Of a stretch of 64,000 bases of DNA, positions 41,392 to 51,514 are shown piece by piece. Position 1 is the first letter of the stretch. Every line of letters starts with the position of its first letter. This stretch comes from Candidatus Vallotiella hemipterorum (lineage in GTDB: Bacteria > Pseudomonadota > Gammaproteobacteria > Burkholderiales > Burkholderiaceae). The notes below the pieces were generated by a model, which had not been told where the DNA came from, searched no databases, and worked only from the letters and a program-made list of their open reading frames with translations. Where the stretch lies: assembly GCF_910593725.1 (NCBI RefSeq), contig NZ_OU343031.1:62001-126000 (forward strand), given 5' to 3'. A program made the translations under genes and the position numbers.

Positions 41392-42819
41392 CTACGAATA
41401 AGATACTTTTACTGGTTCGTTTTTAAGCTGGTGCATTGCCTGTTGCAGCATAAAGTCATCTTTTTCTCCGAATGTGATTGATAAATTGTTGAGTTTTTTT
41501 TCATACTGCTCGCGAGTTTTCTTCAAATCAAGCTGACGCAATTGATATAGCTGATTCTGCTTGTACTTTTTTTGCTCAGTTATCTCGCTTGAATCCTGCT
41601 TATTAGATAAGTGATTCGCATAATCGATCTCACGCATGACTAAAGTATCATTCAGATCACCACCCTTGAATTGGTCAACCAGGATATCAGGAGAGATGCC
41701 TTTATTTTGTATAGAACGGCCGCTCGGCGTATAGTAATAGGCAGTCGTCAGGCACAGTGCAGTGCCGACGGTCATCGGACATACAGTCTGCACTGATCCT
41801 TTGCCGAATGTAGTTTTACCCATAATTAGCGCACGATGATGGTCTTGCAGTGCACCGGAGACAATTTCAGAGGCTGATGCTGAATACGCATTAACTAGCA
41901 CTACTATCGGAACCGTCTTGTATATAGAAGGTATATTTTTTAGCGGGTCATAGATACAGGTCGATAATCGATAGTTCTCGAACGTATTATAATAGATTCG
42001 CTTAGAATCGGACATTTGGCCACTAGTTGATACGATTACCGAATTTGGCATTAAAAAAGCGCTAGCTACGCCAATCGCGCTTCGCAGTAGACCACCGCTA
42101 TTATTACGCAAATCAAGAATTAGACCATTAAGCCGCGGCTTGTGATGCGCAATTTCTATGAGTTTAGCTGCCAAATCTACTGCTGTGCGCTCTTGGAAGC
42201 TTGTGATCCGAACCCATACATAGCCAGGCTGAATGGTTTTAGCTTTCACACTTTGCGCTTTAATTATTGCTCGGGCAAGAGTAATCGGGAAAGTTCGCGC
42301 GTCACTCTTACGATAGAATGTCAGCGTAACCTTACTATTTGGCTGACCACGCATATACTTTACTACGCGATCAAGTGTCATACCGAATATTGACTTATTA
42401 TTAACCTGTGTAATTAAATCGCCAGGACGAATGCCCGCTCGAAAAGCTGGTGTATCCTCGATCGTGGAGATAACCTTTACTAGGCCATCTTCCTGGGAGA
42501 TTTGAATACCTAACCCTATAAATAGACCTTTAGTCTGCTCCTGAAGCTCTTGATAGTCGCTTTTATCTAGGTACGATGAATGTGGATCTAAGCTGGATAC
42601 CATACCTTTCATCGCCGCAGTACATAGCTTTTCATCGTTGACTGCTTCGACGTACTCATTTTTAATATGCTTGAATACCGAAGTGAGCAGCCGAAACTGA
42701 TCCGGCGGTAACAGCGCAGTCGTTCCGATCTCTGCAGACACCGAGATTTGGAGCATAATAAACATGCCGGTTGCGAGGCCAGCAGCAATTAGCCCTGCGT
42801 TTTTCAGAGTCTTACACAT
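41392..42819 (-). CDS. ctpA: S41-family C-terminal processing peptidase
   Basis: Periplasmic serine protease with PDZ domain that degrades or processes envelope proteins from their C-termini. 475 residues: signal anchor (GLIAAGLATGMFIMLQISV), conserved SSLDPHSSYLD, PDZ domain (about 95-180, with GLGIQISQEDGLV and GIRPGDLITQVN), ILDLRNNSGGLL, catalytic Ser in NAYSASASEIVSGAL and Lys in GKTTFGKGSVQ, and a Lys/Gln-rich C-terminal tail. Everything needed for catalysis is present. In Burkholderia it sits between the thiF and gpmA genes, as here. Confidence 0.94.
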   Translation of the reverse strand: MCKTLKNAGLIAAGLATGMFIMLQISVSAEIGTTALLPPDQFRLLTSVFKHIKNEYVEAVNDEKLCTAAMKGMVSSLDPHSSYLDKSDYQELQEQTKGLFIGLGIQISQEDGLVKVISTIEDTPAFRAGIRPGDLITQVNNKSIFGMTLDRVVKYMRGQPNSKVTLTFYRKSDARTFPITLARAIIKAQSVKAKTIQPGYVWVRITSFQERTAVDLAAKLIEIAHHKPRLNGLILDLRNNSGGLLRSAIGVASAFLMPNSVIVSTSGQMSDSKRIYYNTFENYRLSTCIYDPLKNIPSIYKTVPIVVLVNAYSASASEIVSGALQDHHRALIMGKTTFGKGSVQTVCPMTVGTALCLTTAYYYTPSGRSIQNKGISPDILVDQFKGGDLNDTLVMREIDYANHLSNKQDSSEITEQKKYKQNQLYQLRQLDLKKTREQYEKKLNNLSITFGEKDDFMLQQAMHQLKNEPVKVSYS

Positions 42820-42935
42820 AAGTGAGCAACAGTTACAGTAGCGTGTTATAGCGCATAGCTAGTGAGCGAAGCATTAAAAATGTAGGTGTTCTTAGCTAGC
42901 GCTAATATGGTTATAAACATATGGGGGGCTTTATT

Positions 42936-43640
42936 TTAGTGCGCCGATTCAGCAGTTAGATAGTAGTATGTAATAGGTTTTAGTGATTCGTCTAGCTTGT
43001 AAATAAGTGGCACGCCATTGGGGATATTTAGTCCGACAATATCGGTATCTGATACCTCGTTTAGGTATTTGACGAGCGCTCGGATAGAGTTTCCATGCGC
43101 AGTGATTAAAACGCTTCGACCTGCCTGGATCGCTGGGGCAATAGATTTGTTCCAAATAGGTAGTGCGCGCCCGACTGCATCTTTAAGGCTTTCCGTGAGT
43201 GGAATCAGTTCTCGTGGAACGTCAGCGTAGCGTGCGTCGTAGTACGACGTTCGCGGATCAGATGGATTAAGTGCTGGTGGTGGTGTATCGTAGCTTCGAC
43301 GCCATATTAACACCTGTTCGTTACCATACTTGGCTGCTGTTTCAGCCTTATTTAGTCCGGAAAGCGCGCCATAGTGCCGTTCATTCAGGCGCCATGAGTG
43401 CACGACAGGGATATACATCAGATCCATTTTATCCTGCACATGCCAAAGCGTGCGAATAGCTCGCTTGAGAACGGAGGTATATGCGACATCAAAAGTATAG
43501 CCAGCCTGCTTAAGCAGCATACCAGCTTGCTGGGCTTCGGCTATGCCTTTATGAGTGAGGTCAACGTCGATCCAGCCGGTAAAGCGGTTTTCGTTGTTCC
43601 ATGTCGATTGGCCATGTCGGATGAGAACGAGTTGATACAT
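42936..43640 (-). CDS. gpmA: 2,3-bisphosphoglycerate-dependent phosphoglycerate mutase
   Basis: Glycolytic/gluconeogenic interconversion of 3- and 2-phosphoglycerate. 234 residues. Phospho-His motif [10 protein letters not shown] (7-16), [12 protein letters not shown], the acid catalyst in [15 protein letters not shown], and the second His in [11 protein letters not shown] are kept. Divergent from the rhodanese gene, with a 99-base promoter region between them. Confidence 0.97.
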   Translation of the reverse strand: MYQLVLIRHGQSTWNNENRFTGWIDVDLTHKGIAEAQQAGMLLKQAGYTFDVAYTSVLKRAIRTLWHVQDKMDLMYIPVVHSWRLNERHYGALSGLNKAETAAKYGNEQVLIWRRSYDTPPPALNPSDPRTSYYDARYADVPRELIPLTESLKDAVGRALPIWNKSIAPAIQAGRSVLITAHGNSIRALVKYLNEVSDTDIVGLNIPNGVPLIYKLDESLKPITYYYLTAESAH

Positions 43641-43700
43641 ATAAATATATAGATAGTAGGGAGGGCGGTGAACTGCTGTCGTACGCCAGATAATTTATTT

Positions 43701-43706
43701 TATAAT
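43701..43706 (+). promoter_or_regulatory. possible -10 box of the rhodanese-grxC-secB transcript
   Basis: TATAAT, a consensus -10 hexamer, lies 34 bases before the GTG of the rhodanese gene in the 99-base gap to divergent gpmA. No good -35 is seen 16-18 bases upstream, so this is tentative. Confidence 0.35.
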
Positions 43707-43739
43707 AACTAGATCATCTTCTTTAAATAAATTTAATCT

Positions 43740-44153
43740 GTGAAATTTTTCACCGAACCAGCCAATATTATATTGATCGCTACTGTTTTAATCTCCGGGG
43801 TCTTATTAGTATGGCCCGTGTGGTTATCACTTAACGAGACCAACGTCTATACACCTCAGGAGGCTATACAACTTATTAACCGTCGCAATGCAGTCATCCT
43901 CGACCTGCGCTATGATGATGAATTTATGCGAGGCCACCTACCACAGGCGCGTCATCTGCTGTTCAATGAGTTAAATAGTAAAGTTTCACAAGCAGTTAAG
44001 AATAAAAAAATACCGGTACTGCTAGTCTGTCAAAATGGAAGGTATTCTGCTAGGGCGCGGAACATGCTGAAAAAAGCTGGCTATTTAGAAGTGTTTACTT
44101 TACAAGGCGGTATCGAGGCCTGGCAGAGATCTGACCTACCAGTCGTCAAGTAA
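43740..44153 (+). CDS. rhodanese-like domain protein, membrane-anchored
   Basis: 137 residues with an N-terminal transmembrane segment (about 10-30, NIILIATVLISGVLLVWPVWL) and a single rhodanese domain. The active-site loop is VCQNGRYSARA, with the persulfide-forming Cys and an Arg. EFMRGHLPQARHLL is the usual domain start. Single-domain rhodaneses move sulfur or reduce thiosulfate; the substrate is unknown. It starts with GTG and is followed by grxC after 11 bases, suggesting a thiol-redox mini-operon. Confidence 0.9.
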   Translation: MKFFTEPANIILIATVLISGVLLVWPVWLSLNETNVYTPQEAIQLINRRNAVILDLRYDDEFMRGHLPQARHLLFNELNSKVSQAVKNKKIPVLLVCQNGRYSARARNMLKKAGYLEVFTLQGGIEAWQRSDLPVVK

Positions 44154-44164
44154 GGAGTCATGAA

Positions 44165-44440
44165 GTGAGAAAAGTGGTAATGTATAGTACGCAAGTCTGT
44201 CCGTACTGCCAGATGGCCGTGCGCTTATTGCAGTCATACGGTGTTGAACACATTGAGAAGGTGCTCATCGATCTAGATCCTAAAAGTCGGATAGAAATGA
44301 TAAAGCGTACTGGCAGGTGTACAGTACCTCAGATCTTTATAGGTCAAACTTATGTCGGCGGCTATGCTGATTTGTCCGTACGTGCCCGTACCGGTGAATT
44401 AAGACCACTGCTTGAGGCGGTCTGCACCCCTCCTTCTTAG
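44165..44440 (+). CDS. grxC: glutaredoxin 3
   Basis: Small dithiol glutaredoxin of 91 residues reducing disulfides and mixed disulfides with glutathione. Active site CPYC (12-15), cis-Pro in TVPQIFIG, and GGYADL glutathione-binding turn. Starts with GTG; AGGAG at 44153-44157 overlaps the stop of the rhodanese gene and is seven bases before the start, so translation is likely coupled. Its function depends on glutathione, consistent with retained gshB. Confidence 0.95.
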   Translation: MRKVVMYSTQVCPYCQMAVRLLQSYGVEHIEKVLIDLDPKSRIEMIKRTGRCTVPQIFIGQTYVGGYADLSVRARTGELRPLLEAVCTPPS

Positions 44441-44588
44441 ACTTGATAACCCCCGCTAATTCCTACATAGCGTTCGTTCGGGTAATGTACATCTGAGATG
44501 TCTAACCCTTACCGAGTATACCATTTGCATAGCGAGCAGTAGTAGCTCAATATTAGGCACAGTCGCCTATTTCACCTAAGAAAAGCTC

Positions 44589-45074
44589 ATGTCTGTTCAA
44601 GAGAATAAGCAACCATGCTTTCATATCCAGTGCATTTACTTAAAAGATCTATCGCTCGAACAGCCAAATTCGCCGGCCATCTTCCTGGATCAGGAGATAC
44701 CTGGTATTGAAATCGAGGTTGATGTAGATGTACAGCAGCTTGCTGACAGCATATTTGAGATAGTCTTAACAAGCACAGTAACAGCCAGGATTTCTAATAG
44801 GATTGCTTTCCTTGTTGAGGCTAAGCAGGCCGGCATCTTTGATATAAGCAACGTTCCAAACGAGCAAATGGATACGCTGATAGGTGTAGCATGTCCAACG
44901 ATTATTTTTCCATATTTACGGGCAAACATAGCTGATATAATTACTCGCGCCGGTTTTCCACCAATTCATTTAGTTGAAATAAACTTTCAGGCACTATACG
45001 AGCAACGCTTATCGCAAGTTAATAAGCAGCAAAGAAATAGTATAGCTAATGATGGCTCTAAAATAACGCACTGA
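44589..45074 (+). CDS. secB: protein-export chaperone SecB
   Basis: Tetrameric cytosolic chaperone keeping preproteins unfolded and handing them to SecA. 161 residues. Recognised from [19 protein letters not shown], the [10 protein letters not shown] strand, [46 protein letters not shown]. The C-terminal tail is longer and less acidic than usual. Follows grxC as in Burkholderia; gpsA, which normally comes next, is missing. Confidence 0.95.
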   Translation: MSVQENKQPCFHIQCIYLKDLSLEQPNSPAIFLDQEIPGIEIEVDVDVQQLADSIFEIVLTSTVTARISNRIAFLVEAKQAGIFDISNVPNEQMDTLIGVACPTIIFPYLRANIADIITRAGFPPIHLVEINFQALYEQRLSQVNKQQRNSIANDGSKITH

Positions 45075-46139
45075 ATGTAGTGCAGAGCACTGACGGATAG
45101 CGGTAAAAAGATTTATTCTATTCGCTTTATATAGGTGTTTAATATTTTCTCATGCGAGTAACGCGCTAATCAAGGCTCTAATTTTCCCGGGTTTGAGTGA
45201 TTTTTATTTTAACCTGAGACTGACCATTTCTCTCTCGTCGACCGCTAGTAAGCAATTAAAAGACGGACATATTCTAAGCAAGATTCAGACTCTATGACTA
45301 GCAGTATTAGAGATTGCACGTTAGAGCAAGATCGAAATACTCTGCTCAGCAGAAGTCTAGGCGTTTATGTGACCAGTGTGCACGATATAGAATGATATTA
45401 CTAAATCGGTATAAAACCGCTAATCGACAGTTTCTAGGGGGTCGTTATACAGCAATTTACTGGTGTGGTTATCCTGCTCATCGTTTAAGTGTATTTTCTC
45501 TTTTCAACGGCTTCCCACTGTCGAATTTTATCGATGCCTTACTTTGTTTAGCTTGATAGGCAGTATAGTAGACTAGGTTGCGTGCTGATGTCTGCCACTG
45601 CATTCTTCCATTAGAGAATAGCCCCCTTGATCGCAGCATTGTATTTGAGTTAATCGGTAAAAAGATTAGAAACTTTTAATTATTTCAGACATAAACTGGA
45701 TCATATTATCCATGCTTTACATGCGGCAATGTAATATTTAAGCATAGGCATTAGCGTAATTTAGAATTTTTGTATGAGTAGAATATATGCCGATCAGTAG
45801 TAAAGTCTTGATGCTGTATAGATCTGATAGTTCGGCAGTAAATATTGCCTAATTAGTGCAAAACTAGTGCTTCGATATAGTCTAAACTACACGTGATAGT
45901 GTAAATGTATACATATCTCGTGTATGTTTTTAACAATTAAGAGTCGCGCACATATTTCAAGCTTTTGAAATCTAGCATCACTAACTTGGCGAGCATTGCT
46001 AAATCATTAATCCGATATATTATAGCGGGCTGGGGTAATCCACGAAGTGGTCTGCTGCATTAGAAATAAAAAATGAAAGGATACTAGATTGTAGTGTATA
46101 CAATATGTATACTACGGCCCTTCCCGAAGGCCTATTTTC
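45075..46139. other. gene desert after secB, about 1.1 kb
   Basis: Burkholderia usually carries gpsA, a tRNA methyltransferase and a comF gene between secB and the BioC-like gene (from memory). None is intact. A plus-strand frame at 45314-45556 contains LCDQCARY, faintly reminiscent of the Cys-pair region of ComF, too weak to call. Confidence 0.45.
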
Positions 46140-47153
46140 ATGTCAATTAATCACGACTATACGGTAGAGAAAAACACAGATTTACATGTGGAGCGGACTC
46201 GGAAATTACGCCAGCTTAGGCAGGTTTTTGACCGTCATGCAGCACAATGCCAGGATGTAGCATTTCTGCCGAGAGAAATAGCACGGCGTATGCATGAACG
46301 CTTACGATACATTAAACCACAACCAGCGTATGTGCTCGATGCGGGGTGTGGTGCTGGCGAAGATATTAATATACTACGAACACTCTACTCTAAGGCAACT
46401 ATTTATGGTGTGGATCTATCGCACGCCATGCTTCATGCAAGACATTCGTTAGGTCGATGTAGTCTCTCTAGCTGGCGACGCTTTCTGCCAGCTGTATTAC
46501 ATAATCTTGCACTAGGTCGCATCCAACAACGCAACTGCATACAAGCTGACTTTAGCTCTCTGCCATTTAAATCGGAGTACTTTAATTTACTATGGTCAAA
46601 TCTAGCACTTCAGTGGCATGAGTGTCCGGACCTAGTATTTCTAGAGTGGCAGCGAGTACTAAAAACTGGTGGAATGCTAATATTCTCTACACTTGGTCCT
46701 GATACACTACGCGAGTTGCGTAGTGCAAGAGCGGCTGCAGATAGTGGTAATTCCCCGACGAATGTACATAAATTTATTGACATGCATGACTATGGCGATA
46801 TGCTAGCTGCTAGCGGCTTTGAGATCCCAGTAATAGACATGGATATACTTACAATTACATACTCGTCTCCGCATATGCTTCTAGCAGATGTGCGACTATG
46901 GGGGACAATACCACAGCAGCATATTCGACGCGGCCATGTATTACACAGTTCGATTTCACGAAGCATATATCATCGCCTAATCGATGCACTAGAAGTACAA
47001 CGCCGGCCTGATGGTATGATACCGCTTACTTTTGAGGTACTCTATGGTTATGCCCGGAAGGCGGTAGGCCATATAACACCAGAAGGTTATAACATCATTC
47101 GCGTTGATGATATCGGCCATAAGTTGCACGATATACCCATAAAACCTTCCTAA
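46140..47153 (+). CDS. BioC-type SAM-dependent methyltransferase
   Basis: Class I methyltransferase of 337 residues. The SAM site VLDAGCGAGEDINIL (about 65-79) is followed by YGVDLSHAML, then ADFSSLPFKSEYFNLLWSNLALQW, and WQRVLKTGGMLIFSTLGPDTLRELR, a combination typical of malonyl-ACP O-methyltransferase (BioC), which starts pimelate synthesis for biotin. The N-terminal VFDRHAAQCQDVAFLPREIARRM also fits BioC (RFDRAA..Y). Assignment to BioC rather than a related methyltransferase is probable but not certain; with bioA and bioD it would give entry and two late steps of biotin synthesis. Confidence 0.82.
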   Translation: MSINHDYTVEKNTDLHVERTRKLRQLRQVFDRHAAQCQDVAFLPREIARRMHERLRYIKPQPAYVLDAGCGAGEDINILRTLYSKATIYGVDLSHAMLHARHSLGRCSLSSWRRFLPAVLHNLALGRIQQRNCIQADFSSLPFKSEYFNLLWSNLALQWHECPDLVFLEWQRVLKTGGMLIFSTLGPDTLRELRSARAAADSGNSPTNVHKFIDMHDYGDMLAASGFEIPVIDMDILTITYSSPHMLLADVRLWGTIPQQHIRRGHVLHSSISRSIYHRLIDALEVQRRPDGMIPLTFEVLYGYARKAVGHITPEGYNIIRVDDIGHKLHDIPIKPS

Positions 47154-48025
47154 TATATTTATGTTCCGTGACATATAGTTAGAACGAATACTTAGTTATG
47201 GCAAAAAATGCCGATAATATGACATATAAAAACTAAGGTAGATAAATCAGAGACTTATTAAGCAATAAGTTTGGGATAGTTTGAAATTAGCTAGTCGCTA
47301 TAAATCATAGCATTGTATAGCTATATAGTATGGTTAGCCCAGCCAAGGCTAACACAACTAACACTCATTTATTACCTAAGGGGTAATATAAAAAAGATAA
47401 GTAATGTCTTATAAGAAGTAGTAATAAAAAATTTTATAATCGGTCTGGTATTGCAAAATTATCGCTATTTTCTGATATCGCTATTTCTAGCGGTATAGGC
47501 AGCGTATCAGGTCTGACATTAATATCTACCGAATATATTTACATTCTCACAGCGCACCAGGAAGCTTTTGGCCGAGTTTCGTGAATACTAAAGTAGTTCC
47601 TGTCTTTTTCTAAAACTGGGATAAATAGAAAATCTATAAGCAAAATAATCATTTAGTTTATAGCAGACGATTACAAAATTTGTAGGGTCCTTATTGAGTA
47701 AGCTATCTGATAAAGTGCCCAGTAAGTCTCAGGAAATATGCAGGGGTTAATAATATAACGAATTAATTAAGTCTCTATTTAATAGAATATCTAGGTGGTT
47801 TATGGTTATTAAATTGTATTAAGACGATAAATTAGATGTCATATAAATAATCTAGCACTGATCGGTTGTCTAGTCATCAATGTGCTTGCTCTAAAGCGCG
47901 TACAGAAGATATACTATTAACATTTACTTAACATCTAATATGAGTACGCAATCGGCGAGCACATACAAAAACACATAGAAATCTATATATTTAGATATAT
48001 TGCGGATATTAAGGAGGGTACAAAC
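47154..48025. other. gene desert, about 0.9 kb
   Basis: No gene recognised. It lies between convergent genes (BioC-like and the cyd operon), so no promoters are expected. Confidence 0.45.
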
Positions 48026-48187
48026 TTACTGAGATGAATGTAGCTCGTCAGTATTAAGAAACACCTCCTTTTCTGCTTTAGACTTTCGTATATTTTCTGC
48101 GTCGTAATACAATTCAAGCCACATCCCATTAATAACAGCGAATGCAAGTGCGACACCAATACCCAATATCCAGCTAAAATACCACAT
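48026..48187 (-). CDS. cydX: cytochrome bd oxidase small subunit CydX
   Basis: A 53-codon gene recognisable from MWYFSWILGIGVALAFAVIN, the hallmark start of CydX, a single-helix membrane protein that stabilises the haem site of cytochrome bd. The Glu at position 25 (GMWLELYY), important in E. coli CydX, is kept. The hydrophilic tail (ENIRKSKAEKE...) is longer than the 37-residue E. coli protein, as in Burkholderiales. It starts 33 bases after cydB and is the last gene of cydP-A-B-X. Too short for most ORF callers. Confidence 0.9.
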   Translation of the reverse strand: MWYFSWILGIGVALAFAVINGMWLELYYDAENIRKSKAEKEVFLNTDELHSSQ

Positions 48188-48220
48188 TTTTATTAAGTTG
48201 ATTAGTTAAGTAAACGCTAT

Positions 48221-49360
48221 TTAATACATTGAGTGTATATTATTTTTTACCTCTTGTTCTGTTACCTTGCCACGCATTACACGATATACCCAGCCAGTGT
48301 ATAGAACGATAAGTGGAATAAATATAATAACTACAAATAGCATAATGCTCAATGTTTGATAACTTGATGTTGAATCCCATAATGTTAAGCTACTGGCTGG
48401 ATTTATTGAGGATGGCATAATAAACGGGAACATTGAGATGCCCGCGGTTAGAATTATACCAATTACTAGAAGTCCGGTCACAATGAAATTCCATATGGTA
48501 AATCGTGATAAAGCAAGCATTGGCGCAAGCATACCAGCTATAATGCCAAGCGCAGGTGCAAGCATCGTCCACGGGTACGCAGTATAGTTAGACATCCATA
48601 GACCGGGTGATGTAAATACGCGCTTGAGCAGCGGGTTAGCCGCTGCATCCAGTGGCGCGGCCTGAGTAATCTTAAAGCCGGTGATTCGAGTAGCCACGAG
48701 AATGCCTGCTATAATAAATAATACGGCTGCGATCAGTGCTGCGATGAACAATATGCGCGTTGCCCGGTGCGCTATTACTCCATCAGTTTTTATTCGTAAA
48801 AACGCGGCTCCGTGTGCAATCAGCATGCTGCTGCTGATTGCACCACATAGTAATGCGAACGGATTTAGTAGTTCGAAAAAATTTCCTTGATAACTTATTC
48901 GCATCTCTTCATCTAGGTAGAATGGCACGCCTTGTAGAAGGTTGCCAAACGCGATTCCAAATACTAGTACTGGAATTGCACTACCAGCGAACAAGGCCCA
49001 GTCCCAACTTGCTCGCCACCGTGGATCGTCACGTTTAGCACGGTACTCAAAGCCGACTGGTCGCATAAATAGCGCGAATAATACTAATAGCATGGCGAAA
49101 TAGAAGCTGGAAAAAGAAGCCGCATAGACTATCGGCCACGCAGCGAACATTGCACCGCCAGCCGTAATTAGCCATACCTGATTACCCTCCCAGGTTGGAC
49201 CAATTGCATTAATAATCACACGACGTTCAGTATCAGTTTTACCAATAAACGGTAGAAGTGTGCCAACACCCATATCAAATCCATCAGTGAGAGCAAAGCC
49301 AAGCAGCAAGAATCCGATTAGCGCCCACCAAATAACTTTTAAGGTTGGATAGTCAATCAT
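48221..49360 (-). CDS. cydB: cytochrome bd ubiquinol oxidase subunit II
   Basis: Membrane subunit of the high-affinity quinol oxidase, with eight or nine transmembrane segments visible as repeated hydrophobic stretches. N-terminal [30 protein letters not shown] and [12 protein letters not shown] are diagnostic. 379 residues is normal. It follows cydA by 102 bases. With cydA and cydX it gives the cell a low-oxygen, non-proton-pumping terminal oxidase. Confidence 0.97.
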   Translation of the reverse strand: MIDYPTLKVIWWALIGFLLLGFALTDGFDMGVGTLLPFIGKTDTERRVIINAIGPTWEGNQVWLITAGGAMFAAWPIVYAASFSSFYFAMLLVLFALFMRPVGFEYRAKRDDPRWRASWDWALFAGSAIPVLVFGIAFGNLLQGVPFYLDEEMRISYQGNFFELLNPFALLCGAISSSMLIAHGAAFLRIKTDGVIAHRATRILFIAALIAAVLFIIAGILVATRITGFKITQAAPLDAAANPLLKRVFTSPGLWMSNYTAYPWTMLAPALGIIAGMLAPMLALSRFTIWNFIVTGLLVIGIILTAGISMFPFIMPSSINPASSLTLWDSTSSYQTLSIMLFVVIIFIPLIVLYTGWVYRVMRGKVTEQEVKNNIHSMY

Positions 49361-49462
49361 AGTGATTTTTTTAGTAACATTGACTTCGATGTATAACAGC
49401 GCACAGCTTATATTTTTTATGTGAGATAACTATTAGTTTTTGTAAGCTACTGCGACATCATA

Positions 49463-51022
49463 CTAATGTAGTTGCTCATGGTAATATCTTCCAGTATGGA
49501 GCGACGACGGTCCAAGCTTTGCATACTTAAACATAAGTTTTATCTCGATAACAAATAATGCCGTATAAAATATAACGAATCCGCTAATACTTAGGTATAG
49601 GTCCGAAGGTGCGAGGCTAGAGGCTGATGAGAAAGTAGGCAGCACACCAGTGATTGTCCACGGCTGACGGCCCATTTCTGCGACAATCCATCCACACTCA
49701 GAAGCGAGCCACGGTAATGGGATTGCCCAAGCGCACCAGCGTAAGAACCACCGCCTGCGCTGGTGCGCTAGGCTCCGTGTAGCGCAGAACCAAAAGGCGA
49801 GCAGAAATGTTATAAAGAATAAGATCCCTAGCCCGACCATCAGCCGGAATGACCAAAATACTGGCGTTACGGGGGGGATAGAGTGCTTGGCTGTCTCAGC
49901 AATTTGCGCATTAGTTACGTTTAATACATCCGGTGCATAGCGCCTGACAAGCAGCCCATAACCGAGATTCTTTTTATGGGCATCAAACACTGCGTGCGTC
50001 TCATCGGATATATCACCTTGCTTCATCTTTTGTAGGGCCCGGTATGCCACGATACCATCATGAATACGTTGTTCATTACGAGAGATTAAATCGCGTAGCC
50101 CAATAACAGGTTCATCGATTGATCGTGTAGCGATTAGACCCAGAGCGTAAGGTATGCGTAATGCATAATCCGTGCGTTGTTTATCTTGGTTTGGCAATCC
50201 AAATATAGTGAATGTGGCCGGGGGCGGCTCGGTAGTCCATTCAGATTCAATTGCAGCAAGCTTTTCTTTCTGGACTTTGCCAATTGTGAAACCCGACTCA
50301 TCGCCGAGTACAATCACACCCAAAGTTGAAGCTAAGCCAAAGGCGGCTGCGATAGCAAAAGAACGCCATGCAAAAGTAATATCACGCTTCTTCAACAGGT
50401 ACCATGAAGATACCCCAAGCACAAACATTGCTGCCGTGACATAACCAGCAGAAACAGTATGAACAAACTTAAGCTGAGCTACTGGATTTAACATAACCTC
50501 AGACAGGTTAGTGAGCTCCATTCGCATAGTTTTATAATTAAACGCAGCGCCAACTGGATGATTCATCCAGCCGTTAGCGATAAGAATCCACAATGCCGAT
50601 AGGTTTGAGCCAAGTGCGACAAGGAAAGTAACTATCAAATGACCGATACGCGATAGCCGATTCCAGCCAAAAAACATTAGCCCAACGAAAGTAGACTCCA
50701 GGAAAAATGCCATCAGACCCTCTACTGCAAGAGGCACTCCGAAAATGTCTCCGACATAGTGTGAGTAGTAAGACCAATTTGTACCAAACTGAAACTCAAG
50801 CGTAATACCCGTTACTACGCCCATCGCAAAGTTAATACCAAACAGCTTAGCCCAGAACCGGGACATATCCTTATAGACTTGTTTGTGGGTCATCACATAA
50901 AGAGATTCCATGATGACTAATAACCAGGATAAGCCCAGCGTTAACGGGACAAAAAGAAAGTGGTACAGTGCAGTAATGGCAAACTGCAGCCGTGAAAGGT
51001 CAACGACTTCGCTACTTATCAT
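49463..51022 (-). CDS. cydA: cytochrome bd ubiquinol oxidase subunit I
   Basis: Carries the three haems and quinol site. 519 residues. Haem ligand His in ITALYHFLFVPLTLGLSW, VEGLMAFFLESTF with the conserved Glu pair, LKFVHTVSAGYV with the second His, quinol-loop region between about 255 and 375 (long Q-loop form), and GRQPWTITGVL. The start overlaps cydP by 11 bases, so translation is probably coupled. A seven-C/G tract in the gene (49868-49875) encodes the Ile-Pro-Pro part of the loop and could be a slippage site. Confidence 0.97.
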   Translation of the reverse strand: MISSEVVDLSRLQFAITALYHFLFVPLTLGLSWLLVIMESLYVMTHKQVYKDMSRFWAKLFGINFAMGVVTGITLEFQFGTNWSYYSHYVGDIFGVPLAVEGLMAFFLESTFVGLMFFGWNRLSRIGHLIVTFLVALGSNLSALWILIANGWMNHPVGAAFNYKTMRMELTNLSEVMLNPVAQLKFVHTVSAGYVTAAMFVLGVSSWYLLKKRDITFAWRSFAIAAAFGLASTLGVIVLGDESGFTIGKVQKEKLAAIESEWTTEPPPATFTIFGLPNQDKQRTDYALRIPYALGLIATRSIDEPVIGLRDLISRNEQRIHDGIVAYRALQKMKQGDISDETHAVFDAHKKNLGYGLLVRRYAPDVLNVTNAQIAETAKHSIPPVTPVFWSFRLMVGLGILFFITFLLAFWFCATRSLAHQRRRWFLRWCAWAIPLPWLASECGWIVAEMGRQPWTITGVLPTFSSASSLAPSDLYLSISGFVIFYTALFVIEIKLMFKYAKLGPSSLHTGRYYHEQLH

Positions 51023-51308
51023 AATGATTACCTGAAGCTGACGGATTTAAGGCTGAGATAGACAATAGCGCTTGCGCGACCTGGGCTGGCGGCAGTTCCA
51101 TGTAAAGTGTCTGAGGTTGACTAAACAACGTATACTTAAGGACGAGTAGAAAAATAAATTTTGCTATTATTACTGCCGTTAAATCTCGAGCCAATTTCGA
51201 GCGTCGAGCCAATTTCGAGCGTTTTGGTGTCCGTGTTAGTATACCCGGTCGCTGCGAAAGGGCGGTGTGATTAGTATCGGTACTATGACAACCGTCATAA
51301 CTGAGCAT
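51012..51308 (-). CDS. cydP: cytochrome oxidase putative small subunit CydP
   Basis: A 98-residue single-helix protein upstream of cydA, as in Burkholderiales. The core KLARDLTAVIIAKFIFLLVLKYTLF plus LPPAQVAQALL matches CydP: a basic stretch, one transmembrane helix, short periplasmic tail. The N-terminal part contains an 18-base tandem duplication (51186-51203 and 51204-51221) that repeats RSKLAR, so the basic region before the membrane is longer than normal. The first 30 residues are not conserved and the true start could lie downstream at a non-ATG codon. Confidence 0.8.
   Translation of the reverse strand: MLSYDGCHSTDTNHTALSQRPGILTRTPKRSKLARRSKLARDLTAVIIAKFIFLLVLKYTLFSQPQTLYMELPPAQVAQALLSISALNPSASGNHYDK
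51186..51221. repeat. 18-bp perfect tandem duplication inside cydP
   Basis: Two adjacent identical 18-base units (TCGAGCCAATTTCGAGCG) encode the hexapeptide RSKLAR twice. In frame, so the gene stays open; two exact copies point to a recent slippage event. Confidence 0.9.
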
Positions 51309-51514
51309 AATATTTCGTATGCTGCCTTAAAAAAATAGACCTTAAAGAAACTTTTTTGTAAACTAAGTGCGTAAGAGGCGATAAGCATAACTCGCCGAAC
51401 TTCTGCAGATTCACTACATTGTGTTGGTCGCTCGCATATTATTGTTGATCGATTTATTAAAATGCAAGAAAATTCCAGCCCGTTTCTAATTCTAACAGGT
51501 AGCGTGGAAAAATA

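Noticed and set aside
45314-45556. possible comF remnant (LCDQCARY)
   Set aside because: Only one short cysteine-containing stretch is suggestive; no phosphoribosyltransferase motif follows, so I cannot distinguish it from chance.
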